A DNA stretch of 64,000 nt from Hippasteria phrygiana (GCA_037893225.1 JAZGUH010000026.1:1364001-1428000); one strand, 5' to 3'. Shown: positions 21,727 to 33,022, numbered from the stretch's first letter. The notes: generated by a model not told the origin, from the letters alone. A program made the numbers and translations.

Positions 21727-22540
21727 TTGAGTGAACGATTTAGCAGGGAGAGATGTCCGCTGCTAATTTGACTCTGTAGACCTATATTGCCGACTAGATC
21801 TTATGGGTAAGTTTGCCTTCGTTTTGATTTCAAACATTGGTAAAGAGACCCCTAAAAGGCTTCCGATTTTTGCGATTCTATTAGTGGGCTTAGTTCCCCC
21901 TTTAGATTTTGAAAATAGATTGGCACTGCCGGTTCACCGGGTAGGCAGCCCTTGTTCAAATTTTAAGGAGAAATGTTCCCGAATGCTGTGTGCGATTGAA
22001 AGTTATATTCAAAGGGTGGTATCCCATATACACAAAGTTAATGTAATCAGTGTTATGAAATTCCCCTCAAAACGGCCCTCGCCTATATAAGTCCTTGCCC
22101 GTAAGATCTTTTAAGTTATATATTGTGTAAGATCTTTTCTTAATTCTACACTTGTTAAACCCTGTCGATTCTCGAATATTCTCATTATATAATTACATTG
22201 TTTCTTTGTTCTTTATACCAGTGTAATCTTGTTTGATTTCTTTGTTGCATCTAAGAAAATTCAGGTGTTATTCTAGTAATTTATATTCACGGATAGTCTG
22301 GAGATTTTCAGACCGTAACAATATCTTGTATAATTATTGTTGTGGCAAGATGTAGCAGCTTCCCCTCCCAAAAAAGAAGCCATTGGGTGTAATTTAAATT
22401 TGCCTGGGAATGGATGGAGAGGATGGCCTCTGAAGGGATTATTAGTAAGGTTGAGCCTAAATTAAGCCCCATGATACATGTAGTAGGGATGGGCTTTCTA
22501 AACGTAGCCTAAAAACATGGAAGGGGGAGGTTGGCCAAAT
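21727..22540. other. No recognisable gene
   Basis: One frame at 21803-22090 has no recognised motif. CCTATATAAG at 22081-22090 is TATA-like, but nothing downstream supports a gene. Confidence 0.45.
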
Positions 22541-23040
22541 GACAGTCTGAAAATAAAAATAAAAGTTCGCAAAAATGCACTCAAAGTGGAAAGGAAGGTT
22601 GATTGATTGATTGATTGATCCATTGGTTGATTTGGTTTATTGTTATTTTTATACAAAAGCATACAATACAAATGGCCTTGGTTCTTGTGATCAAAACATT
22701 ATACACATTAATAAATGTTAAAAATTAATCTCAAAACATTATACACATTAATAAATGTTAAAATTAATAAAAAAAATAATAAATTGAAGGTATTTCGATT
22801 GGCCAAAATGCAGCCAAAATAAGAGAAGGTTGGCAAAAAATGTAGCAAAAAATGGGTCATGATAACGTCATGATAACGTCACTTCGGATTGTGCAAAAAT
22901 GGAAAGGAAGGCTGGCAAAAATGCAGTCAAGAGTGGAAGGAAAGTTGCCCAAAATGTAGCCAAAATTGGAAGAAAAAGGTTGGCCAAAAATGAAAAGGAA
23001 GGTTTGCCAAAAATGAAAAGGAAGGTTGCCCCCCCAAAAA
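22540..23040. repeat. Degenerate GGTTGGCCAAAATG repeats
   Basis: Repeated words of the type AAGGTTGGCCAAAAATG, a (GATT)n stretch near 22598-22620, and a 41-bp unit (CAAAACATTATACACATTAA onward) duplicated in tandem at 22693-22770. The same word occurs as an insertion at about 3825-3870. Confidence 0.6.
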
Positions 23041-23935
23041 AAAGGAAATAAAAAATAAAAAACTACAGATAGTGTCTGTCACAAGACAGAACACATGGCT
23101 TTTTCGCGGGTTTCCAATTCTCACCAAAATCTACCTTGTAAAAGTTCAAATGAAAGTGAATTCATCATGTTGTTTAACGAGATATTGCAATTATAACAAA
23201 ATATGATTTTTTTTAAATAGTAAAAAGTAGAGATTACGTCATGATAACGTCACTTTGGATTGTGCAAGTTGTGGCACTATCTACCTACCCAGCAATTTTT
23301 ATGATAATCAGACCTACGCATATGTTTCAAAATAGCACACTTTTCATCACTTCATCATGACGTCACACATTTTTCATGACGTCAGACATTTTTCACAATT
23401 ATATGAAAGAATGACCTAACAAACCTAATAGAAAAAGAATTTTGAATTTAGCATGTTCTGTTGAGATATGGCTTCAAGGCTAAACAAAAAACTATGAAAT
23501 TAATATAAAATCACAGGATGACGTCATCATGACGTCACTTCAATTTTTATTTATAACACCTGCTGGCCTACCTAGATATCAAGTTTGAACTCAATCTGAC
23601 CTACGGTTCTTTAGATATGGGCCCTGCAAAAATGCACCTTCATGACGTCACGTGACCCGTGATGACGTCATCACAACGTTACTTGTCAAATTAATTATTT
23701 GCAACGTGGTCTTTGCCTATGTCAAGATTGGAGACAATCTGATCAATGACTGTGTACAATTTTGAGAGTGCAATGAAATTTGAAACATTTAAAAACACCG
23801 TCACTTCCAATTTCACATGCTAGTGAAAATATCTACCTGCTCATCAATTTTCATGATGATCCGACCTACCCTTATATGTGTTAAAAAAAGCACATATTTG
23901 ATGACGTCATCGTGACGTCACACATTTTTCACAAC
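22860..23935. repeat. Segment dense in TGACGTCA
   Basis: About eight TGACGTCA or near-matches (for example 23362, 23377, 23519, 23641, 23662, 23901), often as GATGACGTCATC or CATGACGTCAC, spaced irregularly within diverged repeat units that share ATTTTTCA and GACCTAC words. They are cAMP-response-element-like but arise by repeat descent. Confidence 0.55.
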
Positions 23936-23971
23936 GGCTTATACTGTGCTAGTGCAGCATACCAGCCTGTG

Positions 23972-24271
23972 CAGTGGCGGATCTAGAGGGGGGATTGTGG
24001 GGGTTGCAACCCCCCTCTTGGGCTGCTGAGCAAAGTTGTGATGAGCAATTTTTCAGCCCAATATAAGCAAATTCTTCTCTAAAAACCACAAATTATGCAG
24101 ATTCAAACGGTGCCCGAGTGCCATAGATTGCAGGAGAAAGCCCCCGGATTTCAAAATTTGCCGGGGACATGCCCCCGGAGACCCCTAGTGGGAATGTGCC
24201 TTTGGCACGTTCCACGTGTTGTGGGTGAATGGCACAACCCTTCCCTAAATGAAAGGCAAGATCCGCCCCTG
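23972..24271. mobile_element. 300-bp MITE, hAT-like ends
   Basis: Ends read CAGTGGCGGATCTAG and, reverse-complemented from the right, CAGGGGCGGATCTTG. Such CAGxGGCGGATC ends are common in hAT-type MITEs. I could not find a matching 8-bp duplication, so the superfamily is uncertain. Confidence 0.55.
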
Positions 24272-24799
24272 CTGTGAATAAACTAAACGGATACACCCGT
24301 ACGTCAACATATGGCGTACCGGTGTGTGATGTCCCTCCTAAAAAGGAAGTACGTGAAGGAGTTCTCTCCCCTAACGTCGGTGGATTAGAAGAAGTAGGGC
24401 CTATAGTTGTATACTATTTTTCTGAGTAGATACCATAAGTGGATGCGAGGTGGAAGGGATAGCATTGTATATTTATAAATCGATAACGTTGGAAGACTCC
24501 GACTAACGGCTATGCACCTTGCAATAAAGCATTGGGGTTTCCGGTTTGGGGTTATCATTGAAAGCACCCTTTGTTCATCAATCATTGGTTGGTTTGGTCG
24601 TGTTACTGTAGGTAATCTCCAGAAGTTGAAGTTTTTATCGTTCTGCAGTTAATGGATCTTAGTCTTTTTAGTGTGTCTTTTGGTTTGATTGTATAATTGG
24701 AATTATTTATAATTTTTAAAGAGTCCGGGCAACAGTCAATTTCCGATTTTTGTTTACCTTTTACATTGGCTGAATAAAGAAGTCTTAAGTCTCTTAAGT

Positions 24800-24940
24800 T
24801 AGTCTTGGTTCCAAGACCTTCGTGTTTCTCAGTAAATCGACTCGGCAATGTATTCGATTCTAAAATGTTTTATATTACGCGCTCTGTTAAGAATCGATTC
24901 TACCGTTCTTTGCTCGGTTCTTTACTTCCACGAAGGTCTT
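24800..24940. mobile_element. CCAAGAC hairpin element, family B (copy 2)
   Basis: TAGTCTTGGTTCCAAGACCT to CACGAAGGTCTT, internally shorter than its neighbour. It abuts copy 3 head to tail. Confidence 0.65.
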
Positions 24941-25110
24941 AGTCTTGGTTCCAAGACCTTCGTGTTACTTTTTTTTCCTTCCGAACGAGGGCGCTGTTTC
25001 TCAGTAAATCGATTCGGATTGTATTCGATAATGTTGTATATATTACGCGCTCTGACAAGAATCGATTCTACTGTTCTTTGCTCGGTTCTTCACTTCCACG
25101 AAGGTCTTGG
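24940..25110. mobile_element. CCAAGAC hairpin element, family B (copy 3)
   Basis: Second of two tandem units; same structure as 13063-13231, including the GAGGGCGCTGT word. It continues into repeat R. Confidence 0.65.
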
Positions 25111-26440
25111 ATATTCCTGTCCGCGGGTCTTAACTTTTTCTTTACTTTTTCTTTACTTTTTCTTTACTTTTTCGACATTCTCCCCCGACTTTCCTTGACA
25201 AATGAATTATTCATAACTTGGCGAGCATGCACGATTAAATAGGACGCGGTGCGGTCATCACCCTGGGTGCGGTTTTTTGTGTATGTGTGTTGTGTTGTGT
25301 TGTCTGGAAATTTGAAGTTCACCGCGCCCGGGCCCGACGCGTCGACCGTTGTTTTGGATGAAGGATTGTGCGATCCGCGCGACCCAGTCTGTCATGTCTG
25401 TGGGAAATATATTTTAAGTTGACGTGTAGGCACGACGTACGTGTCGTTAAAATCCGCGAAGTATCTGTAGTGCAGCTGATTTCTGTAGTGCAGCTGAAGT
25501 TTATTTAGACATCAAATAAGTGTAGGCCTATACGAAATATTTGTGCGACACTTGTCACAGACAAGTGAGGAAAGTATTTTTAATCTTCTTCAACATGAAA
25601 TAATGAGGATGATGAGTGAACATGTGATGTATATTTTATTACTACCGAATGTAAATTTAGAACTATAACCTTTGATGACAGCCAGTGTGTTTACGTGCTT
25701 ACTATTCCACATTTCCAAATTTCCACATGTAATAGAAAAAATACATGCAGTAGTCGGTGTACATATATATTGGTTAAAAGAACTACATCAAAATTGATTT
25801 CATTAGTCATAATTGATCAGTTTCAATTAATTATTTTTTAAAACAATTTCTATACAAAGGAAAACATATCAGAAAGGATTAACAAATGGTGATACATACG
25901 GCGTACATAATAGCCCAATTTTTATAGTTAAATATAATCCCCAAAATATTTTCGACAAGAAGAAGTGTTGATAAGTGAAGGCAAAAACATAGATTTCGGG
26001 GTTGTGGGGATGGGGAATATATCGCCACCCACACACACTTTATGACAAGATCACCCTAGACAATAAAACCAGACAGAAGAAGAAAATTAAAATAGACCAG
26101 GAGAAAATTATAAATTTCACATGGAAATTACAGTAGAATTGTCGGAAAGATGGTTAAATTTGGGTTTGTGTATGGACCATAAATAATACATGTGTAATAA
26201 ACAGCGTAGTGTCCAACCCCACCCCCCCCCCCCCCCCCTTCGAAATTTTCAGTTGGTTGGTTTTGGAAATTTCATAACCCCCCCCCCCCCCCCCTTTTCT
26301 CGGTCTCCACACATGTCATAGTCAAATCATGGAGGCGCGCTTGAGTGAAGGTAACAATTTATGAGACGGTATTACCCGATGACATGTACATTATATATTG
26401 TGCATGTACACTGTATGAGATAGAACACTGGTGTATAAAC
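25110..26440 (+). repeat. 2-kb dispersed repeat R, copy 2 (3'-truncated)
   Basis: Collinear with 13232-14340, then ends abruptly after GAACACTGGTGTATAAAC, where a TATGTTCCGACA tandem repeat begins. It contains two C17 runs (26222-26238, 26278-26294). Confidence 0.7.
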
Positions 26441-26448
26441 GGTTACAC

Positions 26449-26595
26449 CCTTATGTTCCGACACCCCTATGTTCCGACAACTAAACCTATGTTCCGACAC
26501 CCCTATGTTCCGACAACTCAACATATGTTCCGACATCCTATGTTCCGACACCCCTATGTTCCGTCACATATACGACGTATGTTCCTTCACCCAAC
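26449..26595. repeat. TATGTTCCGACA tandem repeat
   Basis: Eight to nine diverged units with core CCTATGTTCCGACA, spaced about 15-27 bp. The ORF through it (HPYVPTT repeats) is a repeat product. Confidence 0.8.
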
Positions 26596-26973
26596 CATAA
26601 TGGGAATTGAGTGACCAATCCACTGTTTGTCATCTCTCCCAAATACTGTGAGAAAAATCCTTTGTTCCCCGCTAGCCATTGACTTCCAGTGTGTTATTCC
26701 TGTGTTATAAGGCCTCTTAAAAAGAATTAAAAATTAAAGTATGGGCTCAATCCGTTGTCTGAGTGAGGAGGAAATAGTGAAAAACAAGGCTGTCTCAACC
26801 ACCCCACCCCCATGTGCATTGGCTACCGGACCTGCAAAATAATAACGGGACCCGCCTGCAGATAACATAGACTCATACAAAATGACGCAATATGCCTTTG
26901 CCAACATGGTGGACCCATTTTTATGGCTGCTTACCGCAGAATTGTGTGCTTGCGATCACCATTCTTCGCTTAA

Positions 26974-27581
26974 AGACCAACTAAAACGCCAATTTTTTTG
27001 TTGACTTTTTGGACTTATCTGATAGTTTATGCCTCCCCAAAACTAATGTAACAAGTTTCATGATTCTGAAAAATAAAAAAAAATGTTTTTGAGCCTTTTC
27101 CTTCTGAGCCACTTTGACTCGATTCAGAAAAGGCCGAGGTCAACTGCGTGCCGTATCGCGCGAGTATTGACGTATACGTGTAGAAACATTCGACGTCACT
27201 GTATTACACGACATCGACAATGTTTTACGTAGAGTCTGTACGTATTTTTTTGTCTAAGGCTAGTATTACTTGCTGTGCTTTTTGCTCATGATTCAGGAGT
27301 AACACTACGATAAACATATTTTAAAGTGTTGACATCTTTGCGAGACACATTTAGAATGGGGGTTGTAGGCTTGTTCTTGCTGAAAAGCTAGTTATGATTC
27401 ATACTTTCCTTTGTTTGCAGTCGGCTTTCATTGGGACCTGCGCGGTGAGTTGTGTGTGAGCTGATGCTATACTCTAGTCTGGCGACTTTGCTTATGCAGC
27501 ACCGCACCTTCTCAGAACTATACAGTGTACACACAATTTATGTTATAAGGTACCAGACTCAATCGCATGCAGCGCATGCGG
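26974..27581. mobile_element. Half copy of the THAP-bearing TTAA element
   Basis: After a TTAA at 26970-26973 this segment is the reverse complement of 32432-33018, with moderate divergence: AACTAAAACGCCAATTTTTT, GAAAAGGCCGAGGTCAACTG, GCTGATGCTATACTCTAGTC. The match stops near 27581 at GCATGCAGCGCATGCGG, before the THAP exon. The remaining half is replaced by other repeats. Confidence 0.7.
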
Positions 27582-27582
27582 T

Positions 27583-27622
27583 ACACTGATCTCTACTACA
27601 CTGACAGTGTAGTATAGATCAG
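27583..27622. repeat. Short hairpin at a repeat junction
   Basis: ACTGATCTCTACTACACTG is followed by its near-exact reverse complement CAGTGTAGTATAGATCAGT. A related hairpin (ATCTCTACTACGCTATAGTA then GAGAT) lies at 60853-60877, and AGTAGAGATCAGTGG occurs at 28728. Confidence 0.6.
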
Positions 27623-27908
27623 TGGTCACGTGTACCGCAGCCTTAACTCAAGGCTAACCCAGACAAACCGGGTGGGTGCGAGTGCACGTTGCGCATAGAG
27701 ACCGCTTTAATACCCCGCGTAATAAAGCTTTGGGACGGCAGTACATTACAGCGTGCTCCCATCGCGATCGGCAGACGCTAAGTCGACCGACATGTTTTTC
27801 GTAGACATCCTATCCGGCGGCGACGACCGCTCGGTTAAAGGGTAGGTGACCGCCTAGTCGGCTTCTTATTATAAGTAAAATCTTTCCCATGAATGTTTTG
27901 TCACTCAC

Positions 27909-28407
27909 CACTTTGACGCGCAGTGACTCTCATCCACAAACAATCCGTAGCATCTACTCCGGACAGATTGAAGTAGCTCTTTTCCACGTTCTGAGCAGAG
28001 TGATTCTGGACTGGCAAACAGGATTGAGAAATCTTCGGATTGTTCCAAAATGTGATCTGGAATGTCAGACGTTATATCTGCCGACTTCAGTCCCAGATGT
28101 TCAGCATGATGTAAATGATCAACGGCCAGGGCTTTCAATGGCACGACGACAATAACCAGCGCTTTCTCTTGTTTACATGGTTTACCTTCGGTTAATACTT
28201 CGTTCAAGAAATCTAAGAGTAGACCAATGGAGCAGCTTGAAAAATTACACTCTTGCCAAATCCCGTTGGTAAATTAACAAACAAATCATGGCCACGTACA
28301 AATTGATGAATGGCACTGATCTGATGACTTTTTAACTTTCCAAAGTCCAGTTTTTTGGCTGTAAAATCGATCGCTTGGTCCACGCGGTCAGAATTTGTTT
28401 CCAACAA
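27909..28407 (-). pseudogene. RecQ-like helicase N-terminal fragment, copy 2, with exon-end donor
   Basis: Minus-strand reading shows KLKSHQISAIHQFVRGHD, a clean Walker A (LPTGFGKS), VVVPLKALAVDHL (motif Ia), SILFASPESL and VDESHCASKW (motif II, DExH form). RecQ helicases carry DEAHC followed by S-x-W-G-H at this place. The coding match ends inside the W codon, exactly where GTGAGT (27908-27903) gives a consensus splice donor, so an intron-bearing gene is likely. A 5-bp insertion near 28215 shifts the frame relative to copy 1. Later motifs and the RQC domain are absent. The upstream flank (28408-28550) is shared with copy 1 and runs into a family A hairpin element. Confidence 0.8.
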
Positions 28408-28607
28408 ACAACGAATGGCTTGGTATACTCATACTGCGCTGCACGTTCATACGTACATGTACGTACACACACGTAAACCCGACGTGAGTGCAGAAACTAG
28501 ACTGGTGAGTGTTGGCTATTTACATGCGACAATGCAGCTACGTCACACGCGCATGCAAATGCCACACAGTTCTGCTCGCGATTTCGCGAGCAAAACTTCC
28601 GAAATTC

Positions 28608-28726
28608 CCTAGACGGTCTTAGCGATTTGGCCTTGGCGTGTGTGTGTGTAGCGCGCGAGAGGGCGCTGTCGGCCGGCCGTGCGCGCTATACGTCGCACCG
28701 CTAAGAACGTCTTGGAACCTAGACTA
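28608..28726. mobile_element. CCAAGAC hairpin element, family A (copy 3)
   Basis: CCTAGACGGTCTTAGCGATT to CGCTAAGAACGTCTTGGAAC, uninterrupted and so a reference for copy 2. It contains GAGAGGGCGCTGTCGG. Confidence 0.65.
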
Positions 28727-28734
28727 AGTAGAGA

Positions 28735-29038
28735 TCAGTGGGTCACGCGGATCGCGCAATCCTTCATCCAAAACAATACAACGGTCGACGCGTTGGGCCC
28801 GGGCGCGGTGAACTTCAAATTTCCGGACAACACAACACACACATACACAAAAAACCGCACCCAGAGGGTGATGATCGCACCGCGTCCTATTTAATCGTGC
28901 ATGCTCGCCAAGTTATGAATGATTCATTTGTCAAGGTCAAACTCAATCGCTGATTGGCTCCCCCGGAAAGTCGGGGAGAATGTCGGGGGAGAATGTCGAA
29001 AAAGTAAAGAAAAAGTTAAGACCCGCGGACAGAGATAT
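28735..29038 (-). repeat. Repeat R 5' segment, inverted copy
   Basis: Reverse complement of about 13232-13468: GGATCGCGCAATCCTTCATC, GCCCGGGCGCGGTGAACTTC and CTGATTGGCTCCCCCGGAAA. It contains a short duplication of GGGGAGAATGTCG. Confidence 0.7.
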
Positions 29039-29208
29039 CCAAGACCTTCGTGAGAGTGAAGAACCGAGCAAAGAACAGTAGAATCGATTCTTGTCAGAGC
29101 GCGTAATATATAAAACATTATCGAATACAATCAGAATCGATTTACTGAGAAACAGCGCCCTCGTTCCGAAGGAAAAAGAGGAACACGAAGGTCTTGGAAC
29201 CAAGACTA
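29039..29208. mobile_element. CCAAGAC hairpin element, family B (copy 4, inverted)
   Basis: Begins CCAAGACCTTCGTGAGAG and ends CACGAAGGTCTTGGAACCAA then GACTA, the opposite orientation to 13063-13231. Confidence 0.65.
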
Positions 29209-29767
29209 CTGCTGGCCTTGTGAGAGGATACAAACCACAGATGTCTATTTACAACCAGAACAGAGTCCCCACTCTATTACTGTACTGATGCTGTCTACTA
29301 CTGTTTCATGTCCATTTTGTGTGTGGGTGGGTGGGGGGAATCAAACATGTACCAGCCACAGTGGACTACAATGTACATGTACATGTAATCAGTGTTTTTT
29401 GTGCTAGGGCTAGGCTATGCGGGGTAGATTTTCGGAAAATTAGTGATAAACAACATGCAAATTTCCAGAATGATTAAATCTTTTGTGTGTATGTCCAGAG
29501 GACCCCAATTCATCTATTTAGACCATTAGAGAAAAGATTGTGCGCACAAAACATTGTTATTCACGCGTAAACAAAGGTGCCTTCCAAAATCACCCCATGG
29601 AAGAAGCGCGTGGTTTTTGTGCTCGCGCAGCTCGCAGGGTTAAAAGAGTAAATCAAATATATTTTAATGTAATTTTGACTTTTCCTAACCAATTTAACAA
29701 TTTATGCTAATTAATCTGTGGGGGACTATTAGGAGACTGTTGTCTAAGTTTCTGGTGCAAAATACAG

Positions 29768-30348
29768 TAGGGGTGTGCATCGGAACCGGGTACCGTACCC
29801 GAGCGCCCGACCGTTCGTGTCTGGAACCGGTTCCAGATTATGGAATCGAGTACCCGTACAACTTTACATTATCGCATAGTAACTTCCCGGAAAATGAAAA
29901 AGGAAAGGTTTCGAATGTTATTTGTCTGGAATTTTCAAAATTAAAACCCGACTACATGGGTAACCATGCAGCACATATTTCATGTTTATGACCGCGACGC
30001 TCACGAAAATTGACAATAAAGGGAATTTACCAATTGTTGTTTTTGTAGTCTGGGTATGGATAAAGAGCCTCGACCAGACATAATAGCATGCCTCATTCCA
30101 CAATAAATACAACTGTATAAAGCTTCTGTCTTTTGTGATATGCCGGCGCATGCACGTACCGGAACATGTAATGGCGGAGAAGTGATCATGTTTACTGGAC
30201 AGGCATGAGTTTTTTTCAGACTTTTGTCTGAAATAAGACTTTTGAATCTCAGAGAAAGACATTATTGCAACTTCCGGGATTGGAAGTTTTGGGTTGGGTT
30301 TCTTTAACGGGTACCGGTTCTTTTACTACCCGTAAATGCACACCCCTA
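29768..30348. mobile_element. 581-bp hAT-like MITE with 8-bp target duplication
   Basis: Ends TAGGGGTGTGCAT and ATGCACACCCCTA (the right end has small insertions nearby). GGTACC words lie close to both ends. Flanking octamers AAATACAG (29760-29767) and AAAGACAG (30349-30356) match at 7 of 8. An 8-bp duplication with these ends fits the hAT superfamily. Internal ORFs show no transposase motif. Confidence 0.75.
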
Positions 30349-30356
30349 AAAGACAG

Positions 30357-31500
30357 GGGATACTTATTATTTGTTTAACATATAGTTGATGAAAACCCAT
30401 GTACATCAAGTGCACGTTAATACAACATTAACATTTCTTTGCAAATTGCATGACTTTTAATAGTAAATGGATACTTTAAATCTTCTCAAGGTTTTTGACT
30501 TTATTCAATAACCAATTTTAAGTATGCAATTAATGAAAGCTCATGTAAAGGAATGGTGCATCAACTATATGCTGATGTTCTTGTTACCGGGTCAATTTTG
30601 TGATATTAAGCATTATTTAAAAAACAAATTTATCTAAGCTTTTATGAGTTGCATTACCAGGTTTCAATAATTAATATACATGTTTTACAAGGCACATGAA
30701 CGGAAAAAGGCTCCATATTTTTTTTTTTTTTATTTATTTTACTTATTGCTGTATGAAAGTACATAATAGTAGAAATATTTAGCCTGAAAACCATCGTTCA
30801 TTTCATGGTCCATTGTATACATGACTATGGACAAAAACTCAAAATAATCAACATGGACAAGTGGTTTCCTTTTAGATATCTTTTGTTTCCAGCATATATA
30901 ATTACAAATATTCTCCTTAAAGTTTGCATAAAATGTACATGTATGTGCAATGGCATAATTAAATTCCTCTCGTTATGATTATACTTTTAAAAAAGTACAA
31001 ATTATGCAACCTGTTTCAAACTATTGGAATTTACGAATGTCCAGTGTTCTTTGAATCAAAATTTAAAAATGGATACACTTCAAGTGAGCAGAGTATGTAG
31101 CAAAAATTAACCATGCTCAGATCCTCTGGTCATTTCATAGCTGAATAATAATTTAGAAATGCTGCTAGAATATACAAGAACATAAGAAATTGGTTACTAC
31201 CAGTCATTTGATATGTAGAATTACTCTTTTGAAATAAAAGAACATTGTAGTTGTGATTGTTTTTGTACATGTAACTGAAACACATAATTATTATGGCTTT
31301 ATTGTGATCCATACTGACCTGATTTGTTTGCTGAAACATGCAAATAAATAATCTTGATAAATTAAACTTTATGTATGTGTTGCACAATGAATTTAGAAAA
31401 TAATCTGTCTCAGAAATCATCTTTTAAAATCAAAAAGTTGGCATGGGATTATTCCTCACTATTTGGGGAATATTTAATACAAATACATGTAGTAGAAAAC
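30357..31500. other. Noncoding AT-rich stretch
   Basis: No ORF with a recognisable motif. T and A runs are frequent, including a long T run at 30718-30731. Confidence 0.55.
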
Positions 31501-31820
31501 AATTAAAGAGGAACTAAAACGGCAAATTTTTTTGTTGACTTTTTTGACTTTTCCGACAGTTTAAATACTCTTAACTGATGGAGATTAGTTTGCAGACGAG
31601 AGAATTTTTTTTATTAAAAAAGAAAGGGTTGTTATTCTGAACCATTTATCCTGTTTCGCGAAAGCTCATTATGTATGTTAAGTGTATGTACACTATGCAT
31701 GTACGTACGTGGAGTTGATGCTGCTGAAGAGTTTTTGTCGACCTAACTCCTCCGTTTTCCCGTCTATTTTGTCTAATTTTGATATTATTTCAGTATGAGC
31801 ATGGATCTGAGATAATCATT

Positions 31821-32135
31821 ATGCCTCGATCGTGTGTAGTTGGGGGTTGCACGAGGAACAGCGACAAAAACCCTGACCCAACCTTACTGCGATTCCCAGT
31901 GCTGAATGGAGCTCAAAGGCGACAGTGGGTCCGCTTTGTAGACAATCTGATTTTGGGCTGTCGAAATGGTCGAAAATATGTGCAGAACATTTCGCCAAAG
32001 ACTGTATAGATGATAGTGTTAGTATGAAAACTCAGCTGGGTTTGAAGGCACAATTCCGTTTGAAGGATGGAGCCATTCCAACTCTAAAAGCACCGAGTCC
32101 CGGACTCACGCGCACCATGCCAGCGCGACGACGTT
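31821..32135 (+). pseudogene. Frameshifted THAP zinc-finger domain
   Basis: The first frame starts at the ATG at 31821: MPRSCVVGGC, FPVLNGAQRRQWVRFV. It gives the first C-x4-C pair and the conserved P and W. The second half lies one frame over: KWSKICAEHF supplies the C-x2-H pair, and LKDGAIPTL is the usual end of a THAP domain. The break lies near 31955-31975. All four zinc ligands are visible, in two frames. THAP domains bind DNA and here would recognise transposon ends. After about 32100 a short basic tail is followed by a stop. Confidence 0.8.
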
Positions 32136-32247
32136 AACTGCGGTTGCCGTCTCGAGCAGCCAGAGAGCACGGGTCGTCTCCCCCCGTCCACGCTCGCTTG
32201 ACTCAACATGCATTGTACACGCACGGTACCGCATGTATACCCTGCCG

Positions 32248-32421
32248 GATATGGGGCAGCTTTTTTCACTCCGTATATTTTGTAGGATCCTACACTTCCT
32301 ACAGTCCTACACCATTGAAATGTGCACAAAGTAAAAAGCAAAGACGGATACAAGTGAACCAGTTTTGTGTAGGACTGTAGGTCCTGCAGATGATGCATGG
32401 TAAAAAAAGCTGCCCCATATC
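32248..32421. mobile_element. 174-bp MITE nested in the Kolobok-like element
   Basis: Inverted ends GATATGGGGCAGCTTTTTT and AAAAAAAGCTGCCCCATATC. An inner inverted pair (CTACAGTCCTACAC, GTGTAGGACTGTAG) is also visible. The target duplication is not clear. Confidence 0.7.
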
Positions 32422-33022
32422 GTGCTGCATATGACCGCATGCGCTGCATGCGATTGAGTCTGGTACCTTATAACAGAAATTGTGTGTATAGTTCTGAGAA
32501 GGTGCGGGTCCTTATGAGGGCTGCATAATCAAAGTCGCCAGACTAGAGTATAGCATCAGCTCACACACAACTCAACGCGCAGGTCCCAATAAAAGCCGAC
32601 TGCAAACAAAGGAAAGTATGACTCATAACTAGCTTTTCAGCAAGAACAAGCCTACAACCCCAATTCTTAATGTGTCTCACAAAGATGTCAACACTTTAAA
32701 ATATGTTTATCGTAGTGTTACTCCTGAATCATGAGCAAAAAGCACAGCAAGTAATACTAGCCTTAGACAAAAAATACGTACAGACTCTACGTAAAACATT
32801 GTCGTATAATACAGTGACGTCATATGTTTCTACACGTGTACGTCAATACTCGCGCGATACGGCACGCAGTTGACCTCGGCCTTTTCTGAATCGAGTCAAA
32901 GTGGCTCAGAAAGAAAAGGCTCAAAAACATTTTTTTTTATTTTTCAGAATCATGAAACTTGTTACATTAGTTTTGGGGAGTCAAAAATGTCAAACAAATT
33001 TGGCGTTTTAGTTCCTCTTTAA

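Larger units (their letters stand above)
31507..33018 (+). mobile_element. TTAA-flanked transposon with THAP domain (Kolobok-like)
   Basis: TTAA lies at 31503-31506 and 33019-33022. Both ends begin AGAGGAACTAAAACG, followed by C/G-CAAATTT and T-rich sequence, giving about 45 bp of imperfect inverted repeat. A broken THAP domain lies at 31821-32135. A second MITE is nested at 32248-32421. THAP-domain transposases with TTAA duplication are the hallmark of Kolobok; P elements also carry THAP but duplicate 8 bp. The catalytic part of the transposase is missing, so the copy is internally deleted. A reversed half copy lies at 26974-27581. Confidence 0.75.
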
